Positions 47,871 through 57,475 of a DNA stretch of 64,000 bases are shown here, one piece after another. Under the pieces are notes generated by a model, which saw only the letters and a list, made by a program, of their open reading frames with translations, made no database searches and was not told where the DNA came from. The position numbers and the translations under genes are program-made. Origin of the DNA: CAVTAV01 sp963732795 (GTDB taxonomy: Bacteria; Pseudomonadota; Alphaproteobacteria; CAVTAV01); assembly GCA_963732795.1 (NCBI GenBank), contig CAVTAV010000003.1, positions 186,001-250,000 of the forward strand. Reading direction: 5' to 3'. Position 1 is the first letter of the stretch; each line of letters begins with the position of its first letter.

Positions 47871-48143
47871 TCAAACTTCCTCGATATCGAAATCCGCCGC
47901 GCGCGAATGATTGCCCACGAAGACGCGGAGCACCCGGCGTCCTTTGAACGCCACGTGCCAGACGCCGTCCTCGCTCTCGTCCCTGGCGACCGATTCGATG
48001 CCGCGCGAGTCATAGGCCGTGCGGGTCTGGATGAAGCTGCGGACTCCTTCCTCGGTGTTGGAGAAGGTTTTGACCGGCTTATGGGGATCCTTCCGGGCTA
48101 CCAGCTTGTCGGTCAGGAGAGACGGCTTCTTGGTCTTGGCCAT
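47871..48143 (-). CDS. Conserved small protein of unknown function (90 residues)
   Basis: The product has a Lys-rich N-terminus (MAKTKKPSLLTDKLVARKD) followed by an alpha/beta pattern with GVWHVAFKGRRVLRVFVGN and an acidic tail ADFDIEEV. No membrane helix or signal peptide is present. I do not recognise the family. It has a normal codon bias and ATG start, and lies between two intergenic spacers of about 100 to 130 bases. Confidence 0.55.
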   Translation of the reverse strand: MAKTKKPSLLTDKLVARKDPHKPVKTFSNTEEGVRSFIQTRTAYDSRGIESVARDESEDGVWHVAFKGRRVLRVFVGNHSRAADFDIEEV

Positions 48144-48242
48144 GATGGTGTGGTTGTACTCACGCGTGGACAGGGACTCGCGGGCCGATCATATCGGCAA
48201 GGTGGCCCCGATGTGTAGGGGCGGCCGGACGCGCCGCTGCAA

Positions 48243-48428
48243 TCAGTCCTCCCGGCGATCGATCCGGACCGGGATCAGGTCGATCACCTGGGCGTTTATG
48301 AGCCTCTTGCCGGCGTTCTCGAAATTGACCGTCACGCGATCGCCGATGATCGTCTGGATTTGGCCGATGCCCCAATCCTCCTCCGTCGGGTGACGGACGA
48401 AATCGCCGGGTTTGATCAGAAGCGCCAT
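48243..48428 (-). CDS. DUF3553 domain protein
   Basis: The 61-residue protein reads LLIKPGDFVRHPTEEDWGIG then QVQ-like QIQTIIGDRVTVNFENAGK, the DUF3553 pattern common in alphaproteobacteria. The fold is expected to be a small beta-barrel like those of UvrD C-terminal or CarD-type modules, but its function is not known. It is transcribed divergently from chpT with 104 bases between, which probably contains both promoters. Confidence 0.85.
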   Translation of the reverse strand: MALLIKPGDFVRHPTEEDWGIGQIQTIIGDRVTVNFENAGKRLINAQVIDLIPVRIDRRED

Positions 48429-48532
48429 AACCCTTCCTTAACTCTATCGCGCCTCAATGCCTTCCTTTACAATAGAGGCCGCGAACGCGTTCATCAAACC
48501 GCCGCTGTCCTTTCCAGCCCGAATGTCCAGGA

Positions 48533-49189
48533 ATGCTTGATCTTAAAGCCAGAATCGATCTCGCCTCGCTGTTGTCCTCGCGCATTTGCCACGATCTGAT
48601 CAGTCCGGTCGGCGCTTTGTCGAATGGGATCGAAATCCTGTCCGAGGAATGCGACGACGACATGCGCGACCAGACGATCGCGCTTCTCGCCCACAGCGCG
48701 ACAGAAGCGACGGGACGATTGCAGCTCCTGCGGCTGGCCTTTGGCGGCTCGACCTCGCTCGGCGGCATGATCGGGCTTGGCGACGCGGAAACCGCGCTCA
48801 AGGAATATCTGACGACGACCAAGGTCTCGCTCGACTGGCAGGCGGGGGTCGAAGCCCTGCCCAAGCAGGCCATGAAGCTGTTGCTTAACATGGCTCTGGT
48901 CGCCACCGAATGCATCATCAGGGCGGGAACCCTGACTGTTCATGCCGCAATTCAGCCGGACGGCGTGCTTCTCGCAGCGACCGCATCGGGCGACCGGATC
49001 ATGGTGTCCGACGATATCGCGGCGATCTTCGATGGCACCGCCGGCGACGACGCGATCGATGCCCGCTCGGTGCCGGCCCTCCTGGCGGTGATGCTGGCCG
49101 AGGAAATCGGCGGACGCATTGCCTGGGAACGGGGCCCCAACCGGGAGCTGGTCATCAAGGCCGGGCTGCCGCAAACGGCAGTTTCCTGA
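48533..49189 (+). CDS. chpT: Histidine phosphotransferase ChpT
   Basis: The 218-residue protein has the phosphoacceptor His20 in SSRICHDLISPVGALSNGIE, two helices of a DHp-like bundle, and a degenerate ATPase-like C-terminal domain (GGRIAWERGPN). This is the ChpT pattern. ChpT relays phosphate from the CckA hybrid kinase to CtrA and CpdR. The ctrA gene lies 7 kb downstream on the opposite strand. AGGA five bases before the ATG supports the start. It precedes cheA by 152 bases, so chemotaxis and CtrA control are physically linked. Confidence 0.88.
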   Translation: MLDLKARIDLASLLSSRICHDLISPVGALSNGIEILSEECDDDMRDQTIALLAHSATEATGRLQLLRLAFGGSTSLGGMIGLGDAETALKEYLTTTKVSLDWQAGVEALPKQAMKLLLNMALVATECIIRAGTLTVHAAIQPDGVLLAATASGDRIMVSDDIAAIFDGTAGDDAIDARSVPALLAVMLAEEIGGRIAWERGPNRELVIKAGLPQTAVS

Positions 49190-49341
49190 GCGATTCCACG
49201 GACTTCGCGGCGTTACGCTTTACAGCTTCTTAATATATTTACGCGACTTTTAACCGGCATTCGATCGGGCCTTCCCTGGTGCCGATCCTCGCACCGTGTC
49301 GCTGGCCAGTCTTTTGCCCCGAACCCCGATACACAGCCGCC

Positions 49342-52300
49342 ATGGATGATCTTCTAAGCGAATTCGTCACCGAGACCGTCGAGAGCCTCGACGTGGCGAA
49401 TGTCGAGCTCGTCAAGCTGGAGCGCGACCCGAACGACCACGACACCCTGAGCAATATCTTCCGTCTGGTCCACACCATCAAGGGAACCTGCGGGTTCCTC
49501 GGGCTGCCGCGCCTTCAAGCGATCGCCCATGCCGGCGAGAACGTGCTCGGCCTGTTCCGCGACGGGAAGCTCGAAGTCACCCAGGACGCCGTAACGCTTG
49601 TCCTGGAATGCCTCGACCGCATCCGTGCCATCGTCGACCATCTCGAGCGGACCTCGTCCGAGCCCGACGGCGACGACGAGGATTTGATCGCCCAACTCGA
49701 CCAGATCGCGAAAGGCGAGCGCGTGTCGGCCGCTCCCGAAGCGGTCGAAGAGGTCGAGATTTTCGAAAGCGAGACGGTCGAGGAGCAGGCGCCCGTTCAG
49801 GTTCCCGTCGCTTCGACCGAAGACGGCGAGAGTCTGTTCAAGCAGATCGGCGGCCCCCTCGGCATCGACGCCGTGGTCGATCTTCTGTTCGAGCGGCTGG
49901 TCGGCGATCCGGTGTTCCGGCCGTTTTACGGCAAGGTCGATATCGCGGCTCTAAAGCTCAAATATGCGTCCTATCTGACGGCTGCCTTGGGAGGTCCGCA
50001 GCGCTATACGGGCAAATCCCTGGCCAAAGCCCATGAAGGCGTGCGCGCGGGGGGCGTTCTCGCCGGCCATATGGAGGCGTTCCTGGACTATCTCCGCCAG
50101 GCCATGGACGATTTCGAAATCCCTGAGGACGTTGCGAATTCCGTCGTGACGGTCGTCGCCTCAACCCGCGAGGATGTTCTCGGCTCGTCGACGACGACTG
50201 CGCCCAAGCCGAAGCCGGCGAAGATCGAAGCCGCGGCGCCGACGGAATCCCAGCCGAATGCGCCAGCGTCGAAGCCGGCCGATCCGCCCGTCCATCAGGA
50301 AACGGCGACGTCGGAATCCTCGGTCGCCAATCAGACGATCCGCGTGAACGTCGACGTTCTCGAAGACCTCATGACCATGGTCAGCGAGATGGTGCTGACG
50401 CGGAACCAGCTTATGCAGATGGTCCGCCGGCTCGACGACAGCGAATTCAACGGCCCGCTGCAGCGTCTCAACCAATGCACCACCGAGCTGCAGGAAGCGG
50501 TCATGAAGACCCGCATGCAACCGATCGGCAATGCCTGGGCCAAGCTGCCCCGGATCGTCCGCGACCTCGGCCGCGATCTCGGCAAGAAGATCGAGCTGAA
50601 GATGCGCGGCGCCGAGACCGAGCTCGACCGCCAGGTCCTTGAGTTGATCAAGGATCCGCTGACCCATATGGTCCGCAACTCCGCCGATCACGGGTTGGAG
50701 ACGGTCGAGGGTCGCCTGGAGGCCGGCAAGTCCGAGATGGGCTATATCCAGCTCAACGCATTCCACGAGGGTGGCCATATCATCATCGAGATCTCCGACG
50801 ACGGCCGCGGCCTCGATATCGACCGGATCAAGAAGAAGATCATCGCCAACGGGCTTGTCGGCGAGGCCGAGGCCCAGGCGATGTCGGACCAGCAGGTCCA
50901 GCGCTACATTTTCCACGCGGGCCTCTCGACGGCCGAGGCTGTGACCAATGTTTCCGGCCGCGGCGTCGGCATGGATGTCGTCCGGACCAATATCGAGAAG
51001 ATCGGCGGCACGATCGATCTCAAGTCCGAGCGCGGCAAGGGCACCAAATTCATGATCAAGATTCCGCTGACGCTCGCGATCGTCTCGGCCTTGATCGTCC
51101 AGAGCGGCGGTGAGCGCTTCGCGATCCCGCAGCTCAGCGTGGTCGAGCTCGTCCGCGCCGGCGGCACGTCGGGCAACAAGATCGAGCATGTCAACAAGAC
51201 GCCGGTTCTGCGGCTCCGCGATCAGCTTCTGCCGCTGGTGCATCTGCGCGACGTTCTCGGCCTACCGCCCAAGCCGGCCGAGAGCCAAGCCGTCGAGCCC
51301 GCCGAAGCGGCGAATAACGGGGTGGTCACCGGCGGCCGTCAGCGCCGCAAGGGCGGCAACGAGGACTATGTGGTCGTCACCCAGGTCGGCAACTTCACCT
51401 ATGGCATCGTGGTCGATCAGGTCTACGACACCGAGGAGATCGTGGTGAAGCCGGTCGCGCGGATCCTGCGGAATCTCTCGATCTATTCCGGCAACACGAT
51501 CCTCGGCGACGGCAGCGTCATCATGATCCTCGACCCGAACGGGATTGCCGCCAAGACGGGCGATATTCAAATCGGCAGTCGGGATACCGGCGACGACGCG
51601 GTCGCCAAGCGGTCCTCGCATCACGACGCGATGTCGCTCCTGGTGTTCAAGGTCGCCGAGCAGGCGCCCAAGGCCGTGCCGCTCGCTCTCGTTGCCCGGC
51701 TCGAGAATGTCGACGTCACGACGATCGAGCACACCGAGACCGGCGACTTCGTGCAGTATCGCGGCGGCCTGATGCCCATTCTGCGCTACAGCGACAATGC
51801 GAGCCTCAAGACCGAAGGGCTGCAGCCGGTTCTGGTCTTTTCCGACGAGGATCAGACCATGGGACTTGCGGTCGACGAGATCATCGACGTCGTCGAGCAG
51901 TCCCTTTCCATCGAGATGGCGTCCTCGCGTCCCGGGCGTGCTCGGTACGGCGGTGATCGGCGGCCACGCCACCGAGGTGATCGACGTCTCCCATTTCCTT
52001 GCGAGGGCCTACCCGAACTGGTTCCGCAAGCAGAGCAGGGCGAGCGGACGCTCGGGCAAGGGCGCCAAGCTTCTGGTCGTCGACGACAGCTCGTTCTTCC
52101 GCGGTCTCCTGGAGCCGCTGCTCTCTCGCGCCGGCTACGAGGTCACGGCCGTTGCGAATGCCGAGGAGGCCCTGGACGTTCTCGAAAGTGGCGAGAGCTT
52201 CGATCTCATCGTCAGCGATATCGAGATGCCGGGCATGGATGGCTTCGATTTCGCCAGCCGGGTCAAGGGCGACTCGCGCTGGCAATCGACGCCGATGGTC

Positions 52301-52441
52301 GCGCTCTCCTCCTATTCCGCGGAGCCCGACCTCGCGCGCGGAAAGTCGGTCGGTTACAGCGATTACGTCCCGAAATTCGATAGGGAGGCCCTGATGGTGT
52401 GCCTCTCCCGTGTGTTGTCCAGACATGAGGAAGCAGCATGA
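49342..52441 (+). pseudogene. cheA: Hybrid chemotaxis kinase CheA with embedded truncated-haemoglobin domain and C-terminal receiver (one frameshift as written)
   Basis: About 1,030 residues. Hpt domain with phosphoacceptor His44 (LVHTIKGTCGFLG). A group-I truncated-haemoglobin domain lies at about residues 162-282 with LFKQIGGPLGIDAVVD, the LGGPQRYTG motif at 216-224 and a predicted proximal His231 (KAHEG). Then come the dimerisation and ATPase domains (MVRNSADHGLE, DDGRGLDIDRI, GRGVGMDVVR), two CheW-like domains and a receiver with DLIVSDIEMPGMDG. I chose the ATG at 49342. The frame breaks near 51930 at a CCCGGG stretch. The stop overlaps cheW (ATGA). It phosphorylates CheY and CheB. The globin insert would let it sense O2, NO or redox state directly. 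Confidence 0.92.
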
Positions 52442-52933
52442 GTTTTGCGGCCCAGCATAACGAAGCGAACCAAAAAGGGGCGGATGGCGACGCCACGGCG
52501 CGAACCCTGGTGACGATGACCATCGCCAACCAGTTGCTGGGCATACCGGTCTCGGCCGTGCATGACGTGCTCGGGCCTCAAAAGCTGACGAGCATACCGC
52601 TTGCCCCGGACTCGGTGGCCGGCGCGCTCAATCTCCGCGGCCGGATCGTGACTGCGGTGGATGTGCGCAAGAGGCTCGGTCTCGAGGATCGCGCGGACGA
52701 GGACCCGGCGATGAGCGTCGTCGTCGAGCATGACGGCGAGCCCTACAGCCTGATCATCGACACGGTGGGCGAGGTGTCTGAGCATTCCCGAGGATCGGTT
52801 GGAGCGCAATCCGCCGACCCTCGATCCGCGTTGGCGCGCCGTGTCGGACGGAATCTTCAGGCTCGACGACCAGCTTCTCGTGGTGCTCGAGGTCGATCGG
52901 CTTTTGGAATTGGGCACGGAGCTTGCGGCATGA
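52438..52933 (+). pseudogene. cheW: Chemotaxis coupling protein CheW (one frameshift as written)
   Basis: About 165 residues: TLVTMTIANQLLGIPVSAVHDVL and SVAGALNLRGRIVTAVDVRKRLG are the two beta-barrel halves of a CheW fold. The frame breaks near 52780. The other frame continues SIPEDRLERNPPTLDPRWRA and LLVVLEVDRLLELG to a TGA at 52933. CheW couples receptors to CheA at the membrane arrays. Its ATG overlaps the cheA stop. Confidence 0.9.
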
Positions 52934-52997
52934 GCGCGCGGGTGGATCACGTGATCGGAGTTTGTCGGATGTTGTGCCGAGGTTCGGAGTTCAAGTC

Positions 52998-53363
52998 ATG
53001 AAGTCATGTCTCGTTGTTGACGATTCCAAAGTCATAAGAAAAGTCGCTCGCCGAATCCTCGAAGAGCTCAACTTCGACATCGTCGAGGCTGAGGACGGTC
53101 AGCAGGCGCTGAACCGCTGCAAGGAGCGCATGCCGGACGTCGTGCTCCTGGACTGGAACATGCCGGTCATGGACGGCCTGTCATTCCTCCGGCGGCTCAG
53201 GGGCACCGACGGCGGGGAAGCGCCCATCGTCGTCTTCTGCACCACCGAGAACGACATCGCGCATATTCGGGCCGCGCTTGAGGCCGGCGCGAACGAATAC
53301 ATTATGAAGCCCTTCGATCGCGACATCATAGAGGCGAAGTTCACGCAAGTCGGACTGATGTAG
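52998..53363 (+). CDS. cheY: Chemotaxis response regulator CheY
   Basis: The 121-residue single receiver domain has the acidic pair in LVVDDS, the phosphorylation Asp52 in VVLLDWNMPVMDG, Thr in FCTTEND and the Lys of EYIMKPFD. The ATG at 52998 was chosen because the longer frame runs through the cheW tail. Phosphorylated CheY binds the flagellar switch. The stop is followed directly by the cheB start. Confidence 0.95.
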   Translation: MKSCLVVDDSKVIRKVARRILEELNFDIVEAEDGQQALNRCKERMPDVVLLDWNMPVMDGLSFLRRLRGTDGGEAPIVVFCTTENDIAHIRAALEAGANEYIMKPFDRDIIEAKFTQVGLM

Positions 53364-54521
53364 ATGTCCTCTAACAACGCGTTCTCAAAGGGGAAGCGTT
53401 ACCGGACACCGGCCCGATAAGAGTGATGGTCGTCGACGATTCGGCGGTCATCCGGGGGCTGGTCCGGCAATGGCTCGAAGCCGATCCCGACATCGAGGTC
53501 GTCTTCACGGCGGCCAACGGCAAGACGGCCGTGGCCAATGTCGTGGAAAGCGGCGCCGAGGTGGTCATCCTCGATATCGAGATGCCGATCATGGACGGCA
53601 TGGCCGCCCTGCCGCTGCTGCTGAAGGCGGCGCCGGGCGTCAAGGTCCTGATCGCCTCGACCTTGACCGTCCGCAACGCCGAAATCAGCCTGACCGCGCT
53701 CTCACGCGGCGCGGCCGACTATATCCCGAAGCCCCAGGCCATCCGCGACGTCTCGGGCGCGCCCGAATTCCGCCGCGAAGTCCTGACCAAGGTCAAGGTC
53801 GCTGGGCGAGGCGCGCCGTCGGGCGCGGGCCAGCCAGACCGCGCGACTCGAGCGCAAGCCGACCGCCGCTCCGGTCGCTGCGCCGGCCCCTGCGATCCCC
53901 GGGAAAGCCAAGACTCCCTTGCGGGCGGTATCGCCGATCCGGCCGAACGTCGTTGCGATCGGCAGCTCGACGGGCGGCCCCCAGGCGTTGTTCAAGGTTC
54001 TGACGGCGCTGCCGACGAGCTTCGATCTGCCGGTGCTGATCACCCAGCACATGCCGGCGACCTTCACCGCCATCCTGGCCGATCATCTCGGCCGCGCCTG
54101 CGGACGGCCGTGCCACGAAGTCGCGGGCGGCGAGGCCGTCACTAACGGCCATGTCTATGTCGCGCGGGGCGGCCATCACTTGGTGGTCGAGAAGCATGGT
54201 GCCGGCGTCGCCATTCGGCTCGACGACGGGCCGCTGGAGAATTTCTGCCGGCCGGCGGTCGATCCGATGCTGCGCAGCATTGCGGCGGTCTATGGCCCGG
54301 CCGCGCTCGGCGTCATCCTCACCGGGATGGGCAATGACGGGCTGAAGGGCGGCGAGACCCTGGTGAACGCCGGCGGCAATCTGATCGCCCAGGACGAGGC
54401 ATCGAGCGTCGTCTGGGGGATGCCCGGCTCCGTCGCTAATGCGCATCTCTGCTGCGCCATCCTCAATATCGAAGAAATGGCGCCCGCGATCGCGCGCGTC
54501 GCTGCGGGAGCGAAGCTATGA
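53364..54521 (+). pseudogene. cheB: Chemotaxis methylesterase CheB (at least two frameshifts as written)
   Basis: About 385 residues. An ATG directly after the cheY stop opens SSNNAFSKG, then one base off the frame reads GPIRVMVVDDSAVIRGLVRQ, with receiver Asp in VVILDIEMP. A second break near 53810 lies in an Ala/Pro-rich linker, after which the methylesterase has the catalytic Ser in AIGSSTGGPQAL, His in ITQHMPATF and Asp in TGMGNDGLKGG. It demethylates or deamidates receptors. The stop overlaps cheR (ATGA). Confidence 0.9.
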
Positions 54522-55342
54522 AGCCGGCGGATTTCGAGCTGTTGAGCGGCATGCTCCGGTCCCGGTCGGGCCTCGTGCTCTCGAAGGACAAGGTCTATCT
54601 CCTGGAAACGCGCCTGATGCCGGTCGCGCGCAAACGGGGCCTGGAGAACGTCGAGGCGCTGGTCGAGGAGGTGCGCACCAAGAAGGAAGAGCCCCTGTTC
54701 CGTGACATCACCGAGGCGATGACCACGAACGAGACCTTCTTCTACCGCGACAACAAGCCGTTCGACACCTTCCGCGACGACATCCTGCCCCACCTCATTC
54801 AGGCCCGGGAGCAGCGCAAGACGATCCGTATCTGGTGCGCCGCCGCCTCGACGGGGCAGGAGCCTTATTCGCTCTGCATGATCCTGAAGGAAGCGGCCGC
54901 CAAGCTGAACGGCTGGCGCATCGAGATCATCGCGACCGATCTGTCGAGCGAGGTTTTGGAAAAGGCCAAGGTCGGGCTTTACTCCCAGTTCGAGGTCCAA
55001 CGCGGCCTGCCGATCACCCATCTCGTCAAATACTTCAAGCAGGTCGGTGAGCTGTGGCAGATCGACGAATCGATCCGCTCCATGGTGAGCTTCCGCGAGC
55101 TCAATCTGATGGACGATTTCTCGCGGCTCGGCATGTTCGACCTGATCATGTGCCGCAACGTGCTGATCTATTTCGACCAGGAGACCAAGAACAGCGTGCT
55201 CGAAAGGGTCGCCCAGGTCATGCCGTCCGACGGCCGCCTGATCCTCGGCGCGGCGGAGACCGTGATCGGCGTCTCCGACAAGTTCAAGCCGGTCCCCAAC
55301 CAACGCGGCGTCTACGCGCTGGCCCAGCCGACCAAGCACTAG
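54518..55342 (+). CDS. cheR: Chemotaxis protein methyltransferase CheR
   Basis: The 274-residue protein has an N-terminal helical domain (DFELLSGMLRSRSGLVLSKD) and the AdoMet-binding core with TTNETFFYRD, IRIWCAAASTGQEPYSL, IIATDLSSEVLEKAK and CRNVLIYFDQET. It methylates receptor glutamates and opposes CheB. It is the last clear gene of cheA-W-Y-B-R. The frame is intact. Confidence 0.95.
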   Translation: MKPADFELLSGMLRSRSGLVLSKDKVYLLETRLMPVARKRGLENVEALVEEVRTKKEEPLFRDITEAMTTNETFFYRDNKPFDTFRDDILPHLIQAREQRKTIRIWCAAASTGQEPYSLCMILKEAAAKLNGWRIEIIATDLSSEVLEKAKVGLYSQFEVQRGLPITHLVKYFKQVGELWQIDESIRSMVSFRELNLMDDFSRLGMFDLIMCRNVLIYFDQETKNSVLERVAQVMPSDGRLILGAAETVIGVSDKFKPVPNQRGVYALAQPTKH

Positions 55343-55420
55343 CCGCCCCGCGGCTTGTCACCGCCGGGGCCGTGGGTTATTCGTCAATTCGCCGTTGAGT
55401 GCGTTGACCGGGGGACCCAT

Positions 55421-56323
55421 ATGAGCGTCATGGCCGAGGACATTGAGGATAGCGTCCGGACGATCGAGGCGGAGATCAACTATCTTCTGCCGGGTCCCGA
55501 GATCAACCGCCGTTTCGTCAGCGCCGGGGTCGAGGTGAACACCGGCAGTTACGGTCCCTTCAAGGTCAAGATCCGCGATGGCCGGGCGATCAAGCGGCAT
55601 TTCACGCTCGATACCCACGGCTTCGTGCTCGCCGACATCCCGAGCGCCGTGACGGACTTCTACGACAAGGATGAGGTGGATCGCCTCTATATGGACGAGG
55701 TTGCCGCCGGCGTGAAGACGCTGACCGGCGCGGATTTCGTCGTGCCGATGGGCTGGATGGTGCGCAATTCAGGCGATATCTCGAAATATCAGAATAAGCA
55801 GGAGGGGCCCTATACCCATGCCGGCGGCGTCCAGCCTCCGGCGGGCGAGGCCCATATCGACACCGAGCCGAGCCGCGCCGACCGCCAGGCCCGTGCCCTA
55901 TACGAGAAGTTCCGGCCGGACGGCCCCGGCTACAAGCGCTTCATCTATTCGAGCTTCTGGCGCTGCTTCTCCGAGCCGCCCCAGGACTGCCCGCTCGCCG
56001 TCTGCGACCACCGCAGCGTCGGCGACGACGAGGGCGTGCCGAACGTGCTCTATATCGTCGACAAGATCCCGGAGGGCGACGAAATGTTCGCCCCCATGCC
56101 CGACGCCGACCAGCCGGCCGCCGCAATCTTCCGTTACAATCCCGATCACCGCTGGTGGTACTTCTCCAACATGACCCGCGACGAGGCCATCCTGATCAAG
56201 TTCCACGATTCCGACCACACCGTCGCCTGGCGCACGCCCCACACGGCCTTCTGGGACATGAGCTTCCCGAACTCCAAAACCCGCGCCAGCATCGAATGCC
56301 GCTCGTTGGCGTTTTTCGAATAA
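55421..56323 (+). CDS. CmcJ/NvfI-like oxidoreductase family protein
   Basis: The 300-residue protein matches the CmcJ/AsaB/GA4-desaturase-like family. The C-terminal block reads FRYNPDHRWWYFSNMTRDEA and LIKFHDSD, then AWRTPHTAFWDM and RASIECRSLAFF. GGGGG ten bases upstream supports the ATG at 55421. Fungal and actinomycete relatives act in natural-product hydroxylation or methoxylation. The bacterial homologues are mostly uncharacterised. It stands 78 bases after cheR on the same strand and may be co-transcribed, but a role in chemotaxis is not established. Confidence 0.75.
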   Translation: MSVMAEDIEDSVRTIEAEINYLLPGPEINRRFVSAGVEVNTGSYGPFKVKIRDGRAIKRHFTLDTHGFVLADIPSAVTDFYDKDEVDRLYMDEVAAGVKTLTGADFVVPMGWMVRNSGDISKYQNKQEGPYTHAGGVQPPAGEAHIDTEPSRADRQARALYEKFRPDGPGYKRFIYSSFWRCFSEPPQDCPLAVCDHRSVGDDEGVPNVLYIVDKIPEGDEMFAPMPDADQPAAAIFRYNPDHRWWYFSNMTRDEAILIKFHDSDHTVAWRTPHTAFWDMSFPNSKTRASIECRSLAFFE

Positions 56324-56332
56324 CGCATCTCA

Positions 56333-56387
56333 CGTCATTCCCGCGAAAGCGGGAATCCAGGGGTCCCCGCCTTCGCGGGGACGACGG
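56333..56387. repeat. Intergenic repeat with two hairpins (CGTCATTCCCGC type)
   Basis: The element starts CGTCATTCCCGC and folds as two hairpins. TTCCCGC-GAAA-GCGGGAA is followed by GTCCCCGC-CTTC-GCGGGGAC, ending ACGACGG. Such elements are frequent in proteobacterial intergenic DNA. It lies between the CmcJ-like gene and the ctrA terminator. Confidence 0.75.
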
Positions 56388-56405
56388 CCCGCCAGATTAA
56401 AAGAA

Positions 56406-56431
56406 AAAGGCCATCCCGCGGGATGGCCTTT
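56406..56431. terminator. Bidirectional intrinsic terminator
   Basis: A perfect palindrome AAAGGCCATCCCG/CGGGATGGCCTTT is flanked by an A-rich run on the left (56396-56408) and a T-rich run on the right. On the minus strand the hairpin is followed by TTTTTCTTTT, a strong uridine tract, so it should end ctrA transcription. The plus strand has a weaker tract. Confidence 0.8.
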
Positions 56432-56505
56432 CTGTTTCGTCCGCTCCGATCGGGGGGCTGGGGTTGCAGCCACCGGACCCCGCTTCAGGCGACGCTATCG
56501 AGGGC

Positions 56506-57225
56506 TCAGGCAGCCGCGCTTGATGCTTTCGGCTGGCTCTGGGTCTCTTCGACCGGGTCGCGCAAAACATAACCGCGGCCCCAGACGGTCTCGATATAGT
56601 TCTGACCGTTGGTCGCCGCGGCGAGCTTCTTGCGTAATTTGCAGATAAAAACGTCGATGATTTTGAGTTCCGGCTCGTCCATGCCCCCATAGAGATGGTT
56701 GAGGAACATTTCCTTGGTGAGGGTCGTGCCCTTGCGCAAGGAGAGGAGCTCCAGCATCCCGTATTCCTTGCCGGTGAGATGGACCCGCTGCCCTTCGACC
56801 TCGACTGTCTTGGTGTCGAGATTGACGCTCAGCTTGCCGGTCCGGATCACCGATTGGGAATGACCCTTCGAGCGGCGGATGATGGCGTGGATGCGCGCGA
56901 CCAGCTCGTCCTTGTGGAACGGCTTGGTCAGATAATCGTCGGCGCCGAAGCCCAGCCCCTTCACTTTGTTGTCGAGCTGACTCATGCCTGACAGGATCAG
57001 AGTGGGCGTGTCGACCTTGGAAAGACGAAGCTTCTTGAGAACGTCGTACCCGTGCATGTCGGGCAGGTTCAGATCAAGAATAATGATGTCGTAATCATAC
57101 AGCTTACCAAGATCCAGGCCTTCTTCACCGAGATCCGTACAATAGATATTGAAGCCTTCGGCAGCCAGCATGAGCTCGATGCTCTTGGCTGTCGCCGAAT
57201 CGTCTTCAATCAACAGAACCCTCAT
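56506..57225 (-). CDS. ctrA: Cell-cycle response regulator CtrA
   Basis: The 239-residue OmpR-type regulator begins MRVLLIEDDSATAKSIELML. It has phosphorylation Asp51 in DYDIIILDLNLPDMHGYDV and LTKPFHKDELVARIHAIIRR. The winged helix (LTGKEYGMLELLSLRKGTTL, ELKIIDVFICKLRKKLA) is close to CtrA of Caulobacter. The C-terminal tail SSAAA after KASSAAA resembles the degradation tail of CtrA. In Rhodospirillales CtrA mainly controls motility genes. It sits divergently from fliI with a TTAATG palindrome between them, which suggests autoregulation. Confidence 0.95.
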   Translation of the reverse strand: MRVLLIEDDSATAKSIELMLAAEGFNIYCTDLGEEGLDLGKLYDYDIIILDLNLPDMHGYDVLKKLRLSKVDTPTLILSGMSQLDNKVKGLGFGADDYLTKPFHKDELVARIHAIIRRSKGHSQSVIRTGKLSVNLDTKTVEVEGQRVHLTGKEYGMLELLSLRKGTTLTKEMFLNHLYGGMDEPELKIIDVFICKLRKKLAAATNGQNYIETVWGRGYVLRDPVEETQSQPKASSAAA

Positions 57226-57279
57226 TGGAAAGTTTCCCTCACGTTCACCAGGTACCGGCGGATTATAGGAAGCGCTTGG

Positions 57280-57293
57280 TTAATGACCATTAA
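57280..57293. promoter_or_regulatory. TTAATG-AC-CATTAA palindrome, candidate CtrA site
   Basis: Two TTAA boxes lie in a perfect inverted repeat with six bases between them, 55 bases upstream of ctrA. CtrA prefers TTAA-N7-TTAA, so this is one base short and could reflect an indel or another regulator. It may control both ctrA and fliI. Confidence 0.45.
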
Positions 57294-57475
57294 TTTTTAG
57301 AAGGTATTTCGTTAATTTTCCGTGACCAAAGAAAAGTTTTATCGGGCGGGATTTACGCACGGCTTTACAGAACCTTAAGCGCTTTCGGTCACCATAGCGT
57401 CAAACGGCGCTGCGTCGAATCTAGTAGACATTCCAGAGGCTTCGCGTCAAGCCCTTTAGTGGTCCGAGTTCTGAA

